Shown in pieces: positions 1 to 9,037 of a stretch of DNA of 64,000 bases (positions are counted from its first letter, which is position 1; each line of letters starts with the position of its first letter). The DNA is from Amnibacterium sp. CER49. GTDB taxonomy: Bacteria; Actinomycetota; Actinomycetes; Actinomycetales; Microbacteriaceae. The translations under genes and the position numbers were made by a program. Location of the stretch: contig NZ_JARVWQ010000002.1 of assembly GCF_029846255.1 (NCBI RefSeq), positions 1 through 64,000 of the forward strand, read 5' to 3'. A model generated the notes under the pieces. The model was not told the DNA's origin, made no database searches, and worked only from the letters and a program-made list of their open reading frames with translations.

Positions 1-6
1 TGCTCC

Positions 7-65
7 CGAGGCCCGGGACGGGCCTCGGCGCTGGGGTCGCGGCGGAGACCCGGAAGGGTCTCCGC
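7..65 (+). other. Two tandem GGA-loop hairpins upstream of dxs
   Basis: Two perfect hairpins lie close together. The first has a 9-bp stem (7-15 with 19-27) and loop GGA; the second has a 10-bp stem (42-51 with 56-65) and a GGAA tetraloop. A weaker 5-bp stem follows at 92-104. No convincing coding frame covers bases 1-134. They may be the terminator region of a gene left of the window, or a structured untranslated RNA. I see no U-tract and cannot choose between these. Confidence 0.5.
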
Positions 66-138
66 TCTGAGCTCCACCGCGCGGCTCCGCAGCCTCGTGG
101 AGGCGTGATCCGGAGGCTCAGGAACCACTGACAGGTGC

Positions 139-167
139 GATGCCCGCCCCGGAACGGGGCGGGCATC
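139..167 (+). terminator. Strong hairpin just before dxs, probable terminator of the upstream gene
   Basis: A perfect 12-bp stem (139-150 with 156-167) encloses the loop GGAAC. No U-run follows, which is common for actinobacterial terminators. It ends 21 bases before the dxs start, so it either stops transcription from the left or sits in the dxs leader. Confidence 0.6.
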
Positions 168-188
168 ACCCGTATTGTGGGGACGACC

Positions 189-2105
189 ATGAGCGTGTTG
201 GACAGCATCCGAGGACCGAGAGACCTCGACGGACTGACCCGCGAGCAGCTGACGCGGCTCGCCGCGGAGATCCGCGAGTTCCTCATCCGGTCGGTGTCGA
301 AGACGGGTGGCCACCTCGGTCCGAACCTCGGCGTCGTCGAGCTCACCATCGCGATCCATCGCGTCTTCGACTCGCCCCGCGACGCGATCGTGTTCGACAC
401 CGGGCACCAGTCGTACGTGCACAAGCTCCTCACCGGTCGGAAGGACTTCTCCCGGCTGCGGCAGCGGGGCGGCCTGGCGGGCTATCCGAGCCGTGCCGAG
501 AGCGTCCACGACATCGTCGAGAGCTCGCACGCGTCGTCGTCCCTGTCCTGGGCCGACGGCATCTCCAGGGCCTTCCACGTGACGGGCCAGCGCGACCGGC
601 ACGTCGTCGCGGTGGTCGGCGACGGCGCGCTCACCGGCGGCATGACGTGGGAGGCGCTGAACAACATCAGCGACGACAACAACCGCCGGCTGGTGATCGT
701 CGTGAACGACAACGGCCGCTCCTACGCGCCGACGATCGGCGGCCTCGCGCACTACCTCAACGAGGTGCGCACCCGTCGCACCTATCGCGACATGTACCTG
801 GGCTCGAAGCAGCTGTTCGACCGATTCGGCCGTCCGGGGCGCGCCTTCTACCGAGGCGCCCGCGGCGCGCTGCACGGCTTCCTCGGGCGGTTCGCCTACA
901 ACGACCGCATGTACTCGAACCTCGACATCAAGTACCTCGGCCCGATCGACGGGCACGACGAGGCAGCGGTCGAGCAGGCGCTGCGTCAGGCGAAGCAGTA
1001 CGAGCTGCCGGTGCTCGTGCACGTGATCACCGAGAAGGGCCGCGGCTACGCGCCCGCCCGCAACGACGAGGCGGACCAGTTCCACGCGGTCGGGGTCATC
1101 GATCCCGATACCGGCCTCTCGCTCGCGACGGGAGCGCGGAAGGACTGGGCCGACGCGTTCGGGCAGGACCTGCTCGAGCTCGCCGAGCACGACCCGCGGA
1201 TCGTGGGCATCACGGCGGCGATGCTCCGCCCCGTCGGGCTCGCTCCGCTCGCGGAACGCTTCCCGGCTCGCGTCATCGACGTCGGGATCGCCGAGCAGCA
1301 TGCGGCCGCCTCAGCGGCCGGCCTCGCGTTCGGCGGCCTGCATCCGGTGTTCGCGGTCTACGCGACCTTCCTCAACAGGGCCTTCGACCAGGTGCTCATG
1401 GACGTCGCGCTGCACCGGGCCGGCGTGACGTTCGTGCTGCACCGCGCCGGCATCACCGGGCCCGACGGCGCGAGCCACCACGGCATGTGGGACCTCGCCG
1501 TGCTGCAGATCGTGCCCGGGATCCGCATCGCATCGCCTCGCGACGCCGACACCCTCGCGGCCGAGCTCGCCGAGGCCGTGGCCGTCGAGGACGCGCCGAC
1601 GGTGCTGCGGCTGCCGAAGGGCGGCGTGCCTGCGGCGATCCCGGCCCTGGAGCGGCTGGAGGACGGCGTCGACGTGCTGACCCGGGACGAGCGCGGGGAC
1701 GTCCTCATCGTCGCGGTCGGGGTCATGGCGCAGCAGGCGCTCGAGGTCGCCGGACTGCTGAAGCAGGAGGGGATCGGCGCCACGGTCGTCGATCCGCGCT
1801 GGGCGGTGCCGATCGCGCCGAGCCTCATCGAGCTGTCCGCGCAGCACCGGCTCGTCGTGACGATCGAGGACGGTGTGCGCGTCGGTGGCGTCGGCACCCG
1901 CCTGCGCCAGGACCTCCGCGCCGCCGGGGTGGACACCGCGTTGAACGAGGTGGGGCTGCCCGACGCGTTCCTCCCGCACGCGGAGCGCGCCGAGATCCTC
2001 GCCGACGCGGGTCTCGCCCCGGCGCAGATCGCGCGCGACATCGTCGACCAGATGCGTGGCGCGAAGCTGCCCGCAGCCCGGGCCGCCGACGCGCGTGTCC
2101 GCTGA
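189..2105 (+). CDS. dxs: 1-deoxy-D-xylulose-5-phosphate synthase
   Basis: This is the thiamine-diphosphate enzyme that condenses pyruvate and glyceraldehyde 3-phosphate, the first step of the MEP isoprenoid route. The 638-residue length is normal. The ThDP/Mg site is visible as GDG at residues 144-146 with the paired NDN at about 173. The catalytic glutamate of the transketolase-type second half is E369 in GIAEQH, and a C-terminal transketolase-like domain follows. The ATG at 189 is preferred over the in-frame start at 135 because the protein family begins near this MSVLDSIRGP and the earlier start lies on the terminator hairpin. The next gene overlaps its 3' end. Product assignment is secure. 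Confidence 0.97.
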   Translation: MSVLDSIRGPRDLDGLTREQLTRLAAEIREFLIRSVSKTGGHLGPNLGVVELTIAIHRVFDSPRDAIVFDTGHQSYVHKLLTGRKDFSRLRQRGGLAGYPSRAESVHDIVESSHASSSLSWADGISRAFHVTGQRDRHVVAVVGDGALTGGMTWEALNNISDDNNRRLVIVVNDNGRSYAPTIGGLAHYLNEVRTRRTYRDMYLGSKQLFDRFGRPGRAFYRGARGALHGFLGRFAYNDRMYSNLDIKYLGPIDGHDEAAVEQALRQAKQYELPVLVHVITEKGRGYAPARNDEADQFHAVGVIDPDTGLSLATGARKDWADAFGQDLLELAEHDPRIVGITAAMLRPVGLAPLAERFPARVIDVGIAEQHAAASAAGLAFGGLHPVFAVYATFLNRAFDQVLMDVALHRAGVTFVLHRAGITGPDGASHHGMWDLAVLQIVPGIRIASPRDADTLAAELAEAVAVEDAPTVLRLPKGGVPAAIPALERLEDGVDVLTRDERGDVLIVAVGVMAQQALEVAGLLKQEGIGATVVDPRWAVPIAPSLIELSAQHRLVVTIEDGVRVGGVGTRLRQDLRAAGVDTALNEVGLPDAFLPHAERAEILADAGLAPAQIARDIVDQMRGAKLPAARAADARVR

Positions 2106-3123
2106 GACCCCGGTGCGGTACCCGCGCCCCCTCCAGCCCGGCGACCGGATCGGCGTCACGTCGCCGTCGAGCGGCGTCGGCACCCGGCACCTGGCACGGC
2201 TCGAGGCGTCGGTGCTGCTGCTCACCGACCTCGGCTACGACGTGCGCGTCGGCCGGTGCATGGACGGGGCGAGTCACGTGAGCGCGCCAGCGGCGGACCG
2301 TGCCGCCGAGCTGCAGGAGCTGCTGCTCGACCCCGAGGTGCGCGCCGTGGTGCCGCCGTGGGGCGGCGAGACGGCGATCGACCTCGTGCCGCTGCTCGAC
2401 TGGGCCGCGCTCGCCGAGGCCGAGCCGACGTGGCTCGTCGGCTACTCCGACCTCTCGACGCTGCTCGTGCCGCTCACGCTGCTGACCGGCACGGCGACGC
2501 TGCACGGCTCGAACCTGATGGACACCCCCTACAGCGTCCCGCCGCCGCTGCTGCACTGGCTCGACGTCGCGACCGGCCGCGCGGGGGAGCGGTTCCGGCA
2601 GGCGAGCGCCGGCGTCTCACGGCGCGGCGAGTGGGACGACTGGACCGCCGAGCCCGCGATCCGCGAGCGCCGCTGGAACGGCGACGGCGGCTGGGTGCGG
2701 CTCGACTCGGGCACGGAGCCCGTCGACGTGCAGGGGCGTCTCATCGGCGGGTGCATCGAGACCCTCGGACCGCTGGCCGGCACGCCCTTCGCCGACGTGA
2801 GGCGACTGCCCGGACCCCGCATCGTCTACGTGGAGGCGGCCGAGGACCCGGCCTTCGCCGTCTGCCGCGCCCTGCACGGCATGCGGCTCGCCGGCTTCTT
2901 CGACGACGCCGTCGCCGTGCTCGTCGGGCGAACCGACGCGCCCGACGCGCCGACCATGACGCAGCACGAGGCCGTCCGCGACGCGCTGCTGCCGCTCGGC
3001 GTGCCCATCATCGGCGAGGTCGACTGCGGGCACGTGCCGCCGCAGGCCGCGCTCGTGAACGGCGCCCTCGCCCACCTCGTGTTCTCGGACGAGCGCGCGT
3101 TCGTCGAGCAGTCGCTGGTCTGA
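2095..3123 (+). CDS. LD-carboxypeptidase, peptidase family S66 (LdcA/MccF-like)
   Basis: Family S66 serine peptidases cleave the L,D bond of murein tetrapeptides during peptidoglycan recycling, or hydrolyse microcin C-like nucleotidyl peptides in the MccF branch. The protein (342 residues from GTG 2095) has the N-terminal PGDRIGVTSPSS strand, the PPWGGE stretch, and the nucleophile elbow GYSD with Ser at about residue 118. The C-terminal Glu/His pair of the triad is most likely in YVEAAED and the CGHVPP segment. The start is a GTG overlapping the dxs stop by 11 bases; an earlier ATG at 2056 is possible, but the extra residues do not look conserved. The overlap suggests co-transcription with dxs. 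Whether the substrate is murein or a toxin cannot be told from sequence. Confidence 0.85.
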   Translation: MSAETPVRYPRPLQPGDRIGVTSPSSGVGTRHLARLEASVLLLTDLGYDVRVGRCMDGASHVSAPAADRAAELQELLLDPEVRAVVPPWGGETAIDLVPLLDWAALAEAEPTWLVGYSDLSTLLVPLTLLTGTATLHGSNLMDTPYSVPPPLLHWLDVATGRAGERFRQASAGVSRRGEWDDWTAEPAIRERRWNGDGGWVRLDSGTEPVDVQGRLIGGCIETLGPLAGTPFADVRRLPGPRIVYVEAAEDPAFAVCRALHGMRLAGFFDDAVAVLVGRTDAPDAPTMTQHEAVRDALLPLGVPIIGEVDCGHVPPQAALVNGALAHLVFSDERAFVEQSLV

Positions 3124-3127
3124 CCGC

Positions 3128-3165
3128 CCGACACCGACTCGAGTCGCGACCCGAGTCGGTGTCGG
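3128..3165. terminator. Bidirectional terminator between convergent genes
   Basis: A perfect 14-bp inverted repeat (3128-3141 with 3152-3165) with a 10-base loop sits five bases after the stop of the S66 peptidase gene and faces the convergent beta-oxidation operon ending at 3247. Being symmetrical, it can serve both directions. There is no T-tract. Confidence 0.75.
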
Positions 3166-3246
3166 CTCCGACGGTCGCACTTCGCGTCGGTCAGCCGGAG
3201 CCGAGGCGGCGCGAGGTGCGACCGGTGCGTGGCGCCCCGGTCCGGA

Positions 3247-5391
3247 TCAGGACCGCGAGGCCGCCCCGCGGATCGGCGGGGAGTGGAACGTGGCCCCGAA
3301 CGCCCGCTCCGAGGCGCCGACCCGGTCGAGGTAGGGCGTGATGCCACCCGCCTGGAACGGGTAGCCGGCGCCGAGGACCAGGCAGAGGTCGATGTCCTCG
3401 GGTGCCGCGACCACGCCGTCCTCGAGCATGCGGTGGATCTCGTCGGCGAGCCCGTCCTCGACCCGTTCGCGGAACTGCTCGGCGGTCAGCGGCGTCGCGC
3501 CCTTCGGGACGGTCCGCTGCACGATCGCGATCGCCCGCTTGTCGAAGCCCTTGACCGTGCCCGTGTCGTCCTTGGCGAGCAGCACACCCGCATCGGCGAG
3601 CGCGTGCAGGTTCGCGGAGTCGAAGAACCGCTCGGGGAAGGCCGCGTGGTGCGTGTCGAGCACGTGCGCGCCGACCTGCAGGCCGACGAGGTCGAGCAGC
3701 TCGAACGGGCTCATCGGCAGTCCGAAGGCGTCGAGCGCCCGGTCGACCACCGGGAACGGCGTGCCGGTGTCGACGGCGTGCATCGCCTCGCCGAGCACCT
3801 TCGCGAGGATCCGGTTGACCACGAAGCCCGGGGCGTCGCGCACGATGACCGCGTTCTTCTTCAGGGTCCTCGCCACGGTCATCGCCGTCGACAGCGTCGC
3901 ATCGTCGGTGGCGGGCGTGCGCACGACCTCGATCAGCGGCATCACCGCGACGGGGTTGAAGAAGTGGAATCCGACCACCCGCGCCGGGTGCTGCAGCCGC
4001 GCGCCGATCGCCTCGACCGACAGCGAGGAGGTGTTCGTCGCGAGCACGGCCTCGGGGGAGAGGTGCGGCTCCACGTCCGCGAACACCTGCTGCTTGACGG
4101 ACAGCTCCTCGAAGACGGCCTCGATGACCCAGTCGCAGTCCGCGAAGTCGGCGAGGTCAGTGGTGCCGGTGATCGAGGCGGTGAGGCGGTTCGCCTCGTC
4201 CTGGTTCACGCGGCCGCGGCCGAGCAGCGTGCCGATCTCCTCATGGATGCGGGCGATACCCGCGTCCACCCGCGCCTGGTCGAGGTCGGTGATCTGCACC
4301 GGCACCTTCAGCCGGCGGGCGAAGAGCAGCGCGAACTGGCTCGCCATCAGACCGGCGCCGATCACGCCGACCTTCGTCACCTTCTTGGCGAGTGCCGCAT
4401 CGGGCGCGCCGGCGGGCTTCCGCGCCCGCTTCTGCGTGAGGTCGAACGCGTACATGCTCGCGGCGAACTGGTCGCCGGCGATGAGGTCGGCGAGCGCCTC
4501 GTCCTCGGCGGCGAAGCCCTCGGCCTTCGTGGCCCGCTTCGCGCCCTTCAGCAGGTCGAGGGCGACGTACGGCGACCTCGGCACGGTGCCGATGCGCGAC
4601 TCGAGCTGCTTGCGCGCGACGCCGATGGCGATGTCCCACTTCGCGAGGCGCTCGAGGCGTCCGGGGGCGTGCGGGCGCTCGACCTTCACACGCCCGGCGA
4701 GCACGTCGCCGGCCCAGGCGATCGAGCGCTCGAGGAAGCTCGCGCTCGGCAGCAGCACGTCGGCGATGCCGAGCTCGAACGCCTGAGGACCGGTGAGCGT
4801 CTTCTGCTTCAGCGGGTTCTCGACGATCACGCGGAGCGCGTTCTCGATGCCGATGAGGTTCGGCAGCAGGAAGCAGCCGCCCCAGCCCGGGATGAGCCCG
4901 AGGAACACCTCGGGGAACGCGATCGCGGGCACCGACTCGGCGACGGTGCGGTAGTCGGCGTTCAGCGCGAGCTCGAGCGCGCCGCCCAGGGTGAGGCCGT
5001 TGATGAAGCAGAAGCTCGGCACGCCGAGCTCGCCGAGCATCCCGAGCACCCGGTGGCCGGTCGACACGATCCGCTTCGCCGTGGCGCGGTCCGGCACCAC
5101 GCCGACCTGGCTGAGGTCGGCGCCCGCGCCGAGGATGAACGGCTTGCCGGTGACGGCGAGTCCGCGGATCTCACCCCGTGCGGCACGTGCCTTCGCCGCG
5201 AGCAGCTCGCGCTCCAGGGCGGCGAGGCTGCGCGGGCCGAACGTGTTCGGCCGCTTGTGGTCGCGCCCGTTGTCGACCGTGACGAGCACGAGCACGCCGC
5301 CGTCCGGCAGCGGCACGTCGCGGCTGTAGGCCTCGGTCACGACCTCGTCGGCGGCGAGCGCAGCGAGGTCCTGCTCGACGGTGCCGGTCAT
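3247..5391 (-). CDS. fadJ: Multifunctional enoyl-CoA hydratase / 3-hydroxyacyl-CoA dehydrogenase (FadJ/FadB type)
   Basis: This 714-residue fatty-acid oxidation protein hydrates trans-2-enoyl-CoA and oxidises the 3-hydroxyacyl product with NAD. The N-terminal crotonase domain (about residues 20-310) shows the oxyanion-hole stretch FILGAGADLSQV and LGGALELALNADYRTVAE. The dehydrogenase Rossmann domain starts near residue 338 with KVGVIGAGLMASQFA, with FFNPVAVMPLIEVV near 460, and a C-terminal 3HCDH domain completes it. The Rossmann motif has A where G is common (GLMASQ). The ATG at 5391 directly abuts the thiolase stop at 5392, so the two subunits are almost certainly one operon forming a trifunctional complex. 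The hydratase substrate range is unknown. Confidence 0.92.
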   Translation of the reverse strand: MTGTVEQDLAALAADEVVTEAYSRDVPLPDGGVLVLVTVDNGRDHKRPNTFGPRSLAALERELLAAKARAARGEIRGLAVTGKPFILGAGADLSQVGVVPDRATAKRIVSTGHRVLGMLGELGVPSFCFINGLTLGGALELALNADYRTVAESVPAIAFPEVFLGLIPGWGGCFLLPNLIGIENALRVIVENPLKQKTLTGPQAFELGIADVLLPSASFLERSIAWAGDVLAGRVKVERPHAPGRLERLAKWDIAIGVARKQLESRIGTVPRSPYVALDLLKGAKRATKAEGFAAEDEALADLIAGDQFAASMYAFDLTQKRARKPAGAPDAALAKKVTKVGVIGAGLMASQFALLFARRLKVPVQITDLDQARVDAGIARIHEEIGTLLGRGRVNQDEANRLTASITGTTDLADFADCDWVIEAVFEELSVKQQVFADVEPHLSPEAVLATNTSSLSVEAIGARLQHPARVVGFHFFNPVAVMPLIEVVRTPATDDATLSTAMTVARTLKKNAVIVRDAPGFVVNRILAKVLGEAMHAVDTGTPFPVVDRALDAFGLPMSPFELLDLVGLQVGAHVLDTHHAAFPERFFDSANLHALADAGVLLAKDDTGTVKGFDKRAIAIVQRTVPKGATPLTAEQFRERVEDGLADEIHRMLEDGVVAAPEDIDLCLVLGAGYPFQAGGITPYLDRVGASERAFGATFHSPPIRGAASRS

Positions 5392-6624
5392 CTACGCCGC
5401 CTTCCTCTCCTGCTTGCGGGCCTTCCGCGCGGCCTTCGGGTCGAAGTGCGGGTTCTCCCAGATCACGCTGCCGCCCTGGCCGAGGCCGATGCACATCGCC
5501 GTGAGCCCGTACCGCACCTCGGGGTGCAGGGCGAACTGCGCGGCGAGCTGCACCATGAGGCGCACGCCGGACGAGGCGAGCGGATGCCCGAACGCGATCG
5601 CGCCGCCCCACGGGTTGACGCGCGGGTCGTCGTCGTCGATGCCGAAGTGGTCGAGCAGGCTCAGCACCTGCACGGCGAACGCCTCGTTCAGCTCGAAGAG
5701 CCCGATGTCGTCGATCGTGAGCCCCGCCTTGCGGAGCGCCTTCTCGGTGCTCGGCACCGGGCCGAGCCCCATCACCTCGGGCTCGACGCCGGCGAAGGCG
5801 AAGCTGACGAGCCGCATCTTCACCGGCAGGCCGAGCTCCTTCGCGGCGGCCTCGCTCGCGATCAGGGACGCGCTCGCGCCGTCGTTGAGGCCCGCCGCGT
5901 TGCCGGCCGTGATGCGGCCGTGCGGCCGGAACGGCGTGCGGAGCGTCGCGAGCGCCTCCATCGTCGTGTCGGGGTGCATGAGCTCGTCGCGCACGGCGAG
6001 GCCCCAGCCCGTCTCGCTGCGGGTGGCGACCGGCACGAGGTCCGGCTGGATGCGGCCGGCCTCGTAGGCGGCGGCCGCCTTCTGCTGGGAGCGCATCGCG
6101 AACCGGTCGGAGCGCTCCTTCGTGAGATGGGGCATCCGGTCGTGGATCCGCTCGGCGGTCGCGCCCATGACGAGCGCGTCGGTGCCGACGAGCCGCTCGC
6201 TCACGAACCGCGGATTCGGGTCGGCGCCTGCGCCCATCGGGTGGTGCCCCATGTGCTCGACGCCGCCGGCGATCGCGACGTCGTAGGCGCCGAAGCCGAT
6301 CGCGCCGGCGACCGTCGTGACGCTCGTCATCGCGCCCGCGCACATGCGGTCGATCGCGTAGCCCGGGACCGAGCGGGGGAGACCCGCGAGCAGCGCCGCG
6401 GTCCGCCCGAGCGTGAGGCCCTGGTCGCCGGCCTGCGTGGTGGCCGCGATCGCCACGTCGTCGACGCGGTCCTTCGGGAGCCGCGGGTTGCGCTCGAGCA
6501 GCGCGACCATCGCCTTCACGACGAGGTCGTCGGCCCTCGTGCCCCAGTACATGCCCTTCTCGCCGGCCCGGCCGAACGGGGTGCGGACCCCGTCGACGAA
6601 CACGACCTCGCTGCGCTCGACCAC
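5392..6624 (-). CDS. fadA: Acetyl-CoA C-acyltransferase (thiolase)
   Basis: This thiolase of 410 residues cleaves 3-ketoacyl-CoA to acetyl-CoA and a shortened acyl-CoA. The nucleophilic Cys is at about residue 95 in IDRMCAGAM, the His is in GGAIAFGHPLASSG, and the C-terminal catalytic Cys is in MCIGLGQGGS. The GTG at 6624 is chosen because a GGAGG-type ribosome binding site precedes it and the VVFVDGVRTPFGR strand of the family begins a few residues later. An open frame continues far upstream but has no thiolase content. The gene is followed without spacing by the FadJ-like gene, an arrangement seen in beta-oxidation operons. Confidence 0.93.
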   Translation of the reverse strand: MVERSEVVFVDGVRTPFGRAGEKGMYWGTRADDLVVKAMVALLERNPRLPKDRVDDVAIAATTQAGDQGLTLGRTAALLAGLPRSVPGYAIDRMCAGAMTSVTTVAGAIGFGAYDVAIAGGVEHMGHHPMGAGADPNPRFVSERLVGTDALVMGATAERIHDRMPHLTKERSDRFAMRSQQKAAAAYEAGRIQPDLVPVATRSETGWGLAVRDELMHPDTTMEALATLRTPFRPHGRITAGNAAGLNDGASASLIASEAAAKELGLPVKMRLVSFAFAGVEPEVMGLGPVPSTEKALRKAGLTIDDIGLFELNEAFAVQVLSLLDHFGIDDDDPRVNPWGGAIAFGHPLASSGVRLMVQLAAQFALHPEVRYGLTAMCIGLGQGGSVIWENPHFDPKAARKARKQERKAA

Positions 6625-6719
6625 GCGCCTCCGTTCAGAACGACGCCGCCGGGACCCGACGGCGGAACCCGGACGATCCTGCTGGGCCGCCCTGAGGAAG
6701 TCGAATCGACCGCGGGAAC

Positions 6720-7970
6720 CTACGACGCGTCGGCGTCGGACGCCGGATCCGGTTGGCCGCCGCGCACAAACGCGTCGGCGATCACCGGTGCGGTCAGCGC
6801 GATCTGCCACTCGCGGGCCCCCTGGGCGCGGAGCACCTCGGCGATCGCGTCGGCGTCCACCTCGACGGGGGGCTCCCACGCGACCCGGCGGAGCACGTCG
6901 GGGGTGAGCAGGTTCTCCGTCGGCAGGTTCAGGTGCTCGGCGAGCTCGGCGATCGCGGGCCGGGCCGCCTTCAACCGGCGGTCGGCCTCGGGGTTGCGGT
7001 CGGCCCAGGCGCGCGGCGGCGGCAGCGTGTCGGACGGCACGCGGGCGGCGGGCAGGTCCTCCGTCGCGAGGCCGGCCTCGACGGCCGCCCACCAGCGGTC
7101 GATCTCGTTGCGGCTCGCGCGGCCGCTGAAGCTGCGCATCGCGGCGAGCTCGCGCTTGCTCGACGGCGGCGTCCGGGCGACCGCGACGAGCGAGGCGTCG
7201 GGCACGAGGCGGCCGGGCGCCGAGTCGACGTCGCGGGCGTAGGCGTCGCGGGCGAGCCACAGCTCCCGCGCCACGGCGAGGTTGCGCGCGCCGCGCACGG
7301 CGTGCACGCCCGACAGGCGGCGCCAGGGCTCGGCGGGTGCCGCCCGGACCGCGCGCGTCCGCACCGCTTCGAACTCCTGCTCGGCGATGGCGGTCTTGCC
7401 GGCCTCGTCGAGCAGGCGCGCCTCGGCGTCGCGCACGTCGACGAGCAGCTCGACGTCGAGGGCGGCGTAGACGAGCCAGGAGCGGGGCAGCGGCCTCGTC
7501 GACCAGTCGGCGGCGGAGTGCTCCTTCGCGAGGTGCAGGCCGAGCAGCTGCTCGACGACCGCGCCGAGGCCGACGCGCTCGAAGCCGAGCAGGCGGGCGG
7601 CGAGCTCGGTGTCGAAGACGCGATCCGGGTCGAGCCCCACCTCGCGGAGGCAGGGCAGGTCCTGGCTCGCCGCGTGCAGCACCCACTCCTCGCCGCGCAT
7701 CGCGTCGGCGAGCTCGGCGAAGTCGGTGACCGCGGCGAGCGCGGGCGGGTCGAGCATGATCGTGCCCGAGCCGCGGCGGAACAGCTGGATCAGGTACGCG
7801 CGCTGCGAATAGCGGAACCCCGAGGCGCGCTCGGCGTCGACGGCGATCGGCCCGTGGCCGGCGCGGATGCGCTCCACCGCGTCGAGATAGCCCTCGCGGC
7901 TCGCGACGACCTCGACCGGTTCGGCCGGCACCGCGTCGTGGACGACGGGCTCTTCGGCCGGGTCAGCCAC
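6720..7970 (-). CDS. rnd: Ribonuclease D-like 3'-5' exonuclease with HRDC domain
   Basis: DEDDy-type exoribonuclease of about 416 residues, expected to trim 3' ends of tRNA and other stable RNA. Exo I is seen as VDAERASGFRY (the D-x-E pair), Exo II around LHAASQDL, and Exo III as YAALDVELL with the Tyr and Asp of the DEDDy class. An HRDC domain occupies the middle (near RNEIDRWW), followed by a second HRDC-like C-terminal region. The GTG at 7970 gives an 8-base overlap with the upstream DUF3000 stop; a GTG at 7997 is also in frame. Actinobacterial genomes often pair this gene with DUF3000, so translational coupling is likely. Confidence 0.87.
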   Translation of the reverse strand: MADPAEEPVVHDAVPAEPVEVVASREGYLDAVERIRAGHGPIAVDAERASGFRYSQRAYLIQLFRRGSGTIMLDPPALAAVTDFAELADAMRGEEWVLHAASQDLPCLREVGLDPDRVFDTELAARLLGFERVGLGAVVEQLLGLHLAKEHSAADWSTRPLPRSWLVYAALDVELLVDVRDAEARLLDEAGKTAIAEQEFEAVRTRAVRAAPAEPWRRLSGVHAVRGARNLAVARELWLARDAYARDVDSAPGRLVPDASLVAVARTPPSSKRELAAMRSFSGRASRNEIDRWWAAVEAGLATEDLPAARVPSDTLPPPRAWADRNPEADRRLKAARPAIAELAEHLNLPTENLLTPDVLRRVAWEPPVEVDADAIAEVLRAQGAREWQIALTAPVIADAFVRGGQPDPASDADAS

Positions 7971-8553
7971 GCCCTGCTCGACGTGCGGACAACACACTCA
8001 CTCCCTCGGCCGCCGGGGGGAGACCGGCGAGCATGCACAACAACTCGCCCCACCCTTCCACATGCGCGGCCAGGTCGAGGTCGGCCGGCGTCCAGGAGGC
8101 GCGGAGCTCGATCTTCGCCCCCGTGCCCTGGTCGGCGAGGTCGCCGAAGCCGGACGAGACGATGGTGGTGGCGGTGCCGGCCGCGGCCGTGTAGCTCGCG
8201 CCCCGCGTCTCGAGCGCGTCGGTGAGCCACGACCAGGTCACCTCGGCGAGGAACGGGTCGGTGCCGATCTCGGTCTCGAGCGGTGCCTGCGCGAAGCAGA
8301 CCACCCGGAACTCGCCGTCCCACGCGGGCTGGCCCTCGGGGTCGTGCAGGAGGATGAAGCGCCCGGTGCCGAGCTCCGAGTCCTCGCCGTGGATCTTCTG
8401 CCGCACATCGCCGGCGAGCGCGATCGAGTACGGGGCGACCTCCGTCGGCGACGGGATCTCCGTCACGACCAGCTCGCTCCGGATCCGGGCTGCCTGAAGG
8501 GAGGCCCGCGCCTTCTCGAAGGGGGCCGGCGGCGTGGTGGGACCGTTCGGCAC
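7963..8553 (-). CDS. DUF3000 family protein
   Basis: This 196-residue cytoplasmic protein matches the actinobacterial DUF3000 family by its central segment WSWLTDALE and the ASYTAAAGTATT stretch followed by a conserved LRASWTP(A)D...HVEGWGELLCMLAGLPP tail. It has no signal peptide or membrane segment. It starts with GTG just downstream of a weak GAGG, and its stop overlaps the RNase D start, so the two are probably one transcript. The function of the family is not established. The pairing with RNase D hints at an RNA-related role, which is inference only. Confidence 0.8.
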   Translation of the reverse strand: MPNGPTTPPAPFEKARASLQAARIRSELVVTEIPSPTEVAPYSIALAGDVRQKIHGEDSELGTGRFILLHDPEGQPAWDGEFRVVCFAQAPLETEIGTDPFLAEVTWSWLTDALETRGASYTAAAGTATTIVSSGFGDLADQGTGAKIELRASWTPADLDLAAHVEGWGELLCMLAGLPPAAEGVSVLSARRAGRG

Positions 8554-8604
8554 GACCTCAGGGTAGGCCGGGCGTGCGGGAACGGCCTGGAAGCCGCAGG
8601 CGGG

Positions 8605-8928
8605 TCACGTGACCGTGCAGCGGTCCGGGGCCACCGTCACCTTCACGGAGCCGCCGTCGAGCTCGTGCGGCACGACGCAGAGCCCGCTCACCCGCACCGT
8701 GACCCAGCCGGGCGGGGCCGGGAAGGTGGCGCGCTGCCCGCTCGCCATCTCGCGGTGCGCGACGACCCGGTGCGCGGCGTCGTGGATCCAGACGTCGTAG
8801 TGCTGGACGGCCGCACGCGCCGGGATCGCGACCGTCACGGTCGGGTCGGGGGCGGACGCGGTGCACGCGGAGAGCAGGGCGGGGAGCAGGAGGAGCGGCA
8901 GCATCTTCGCCGCGGTCGACGGCCTCAC
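8605..8928 (-). CDS. Small putative lipoprotein
   Basis: This is a 107-residue (GTG 8928) or 99-residue (ATG 8904) protein with a short hydrophobic leader LPLLLLPALL followed by the lipobox LSAC, predicting lipidation of that Cys and attachment outside the cytoplasmic membrane. The mature part of about 85 residues is beta-rich, with two further Cys (GLCVVP and DRCTVT) that could form a disulphide. I prefer the GTG because the ATG start would leave no basic N-region (RPSTAAK precedes LLL). It is divergent from the hydrolase gene at 9038. No family is recognised. Existence is supported by the lipobox and coding-like composition. Confidence 0.55.
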   Translation of the reverse strand: MRPSTAAKMLPLLLLPALLSACTASAPDPTVTVAIPARAAVQHYDVWIHDAAHRVVAHREMASGQRATFPAPPGWVTVRVSGLCVVPHELDGGSVKVTVAPDRCTVT

Positions 8929-9037
8929 AGCACGCACTGTGCCCCGTTCGGGGGAACACGTCGTGAACCGCGCGCGGCGTTCCGCGGAACGCGTGCCGCT
9001 TCGAGCCGCAGCGGCCGCGCCGGGTGAGGATGGGGCG

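Noticed and set aside
3229-7242. Very long open frame on the plus strand
   Set aside because: It is antisense to the FadJ-like, thiolase and RNase D genes, has Arg/Asp/His-rich shadow composition and no family signature.
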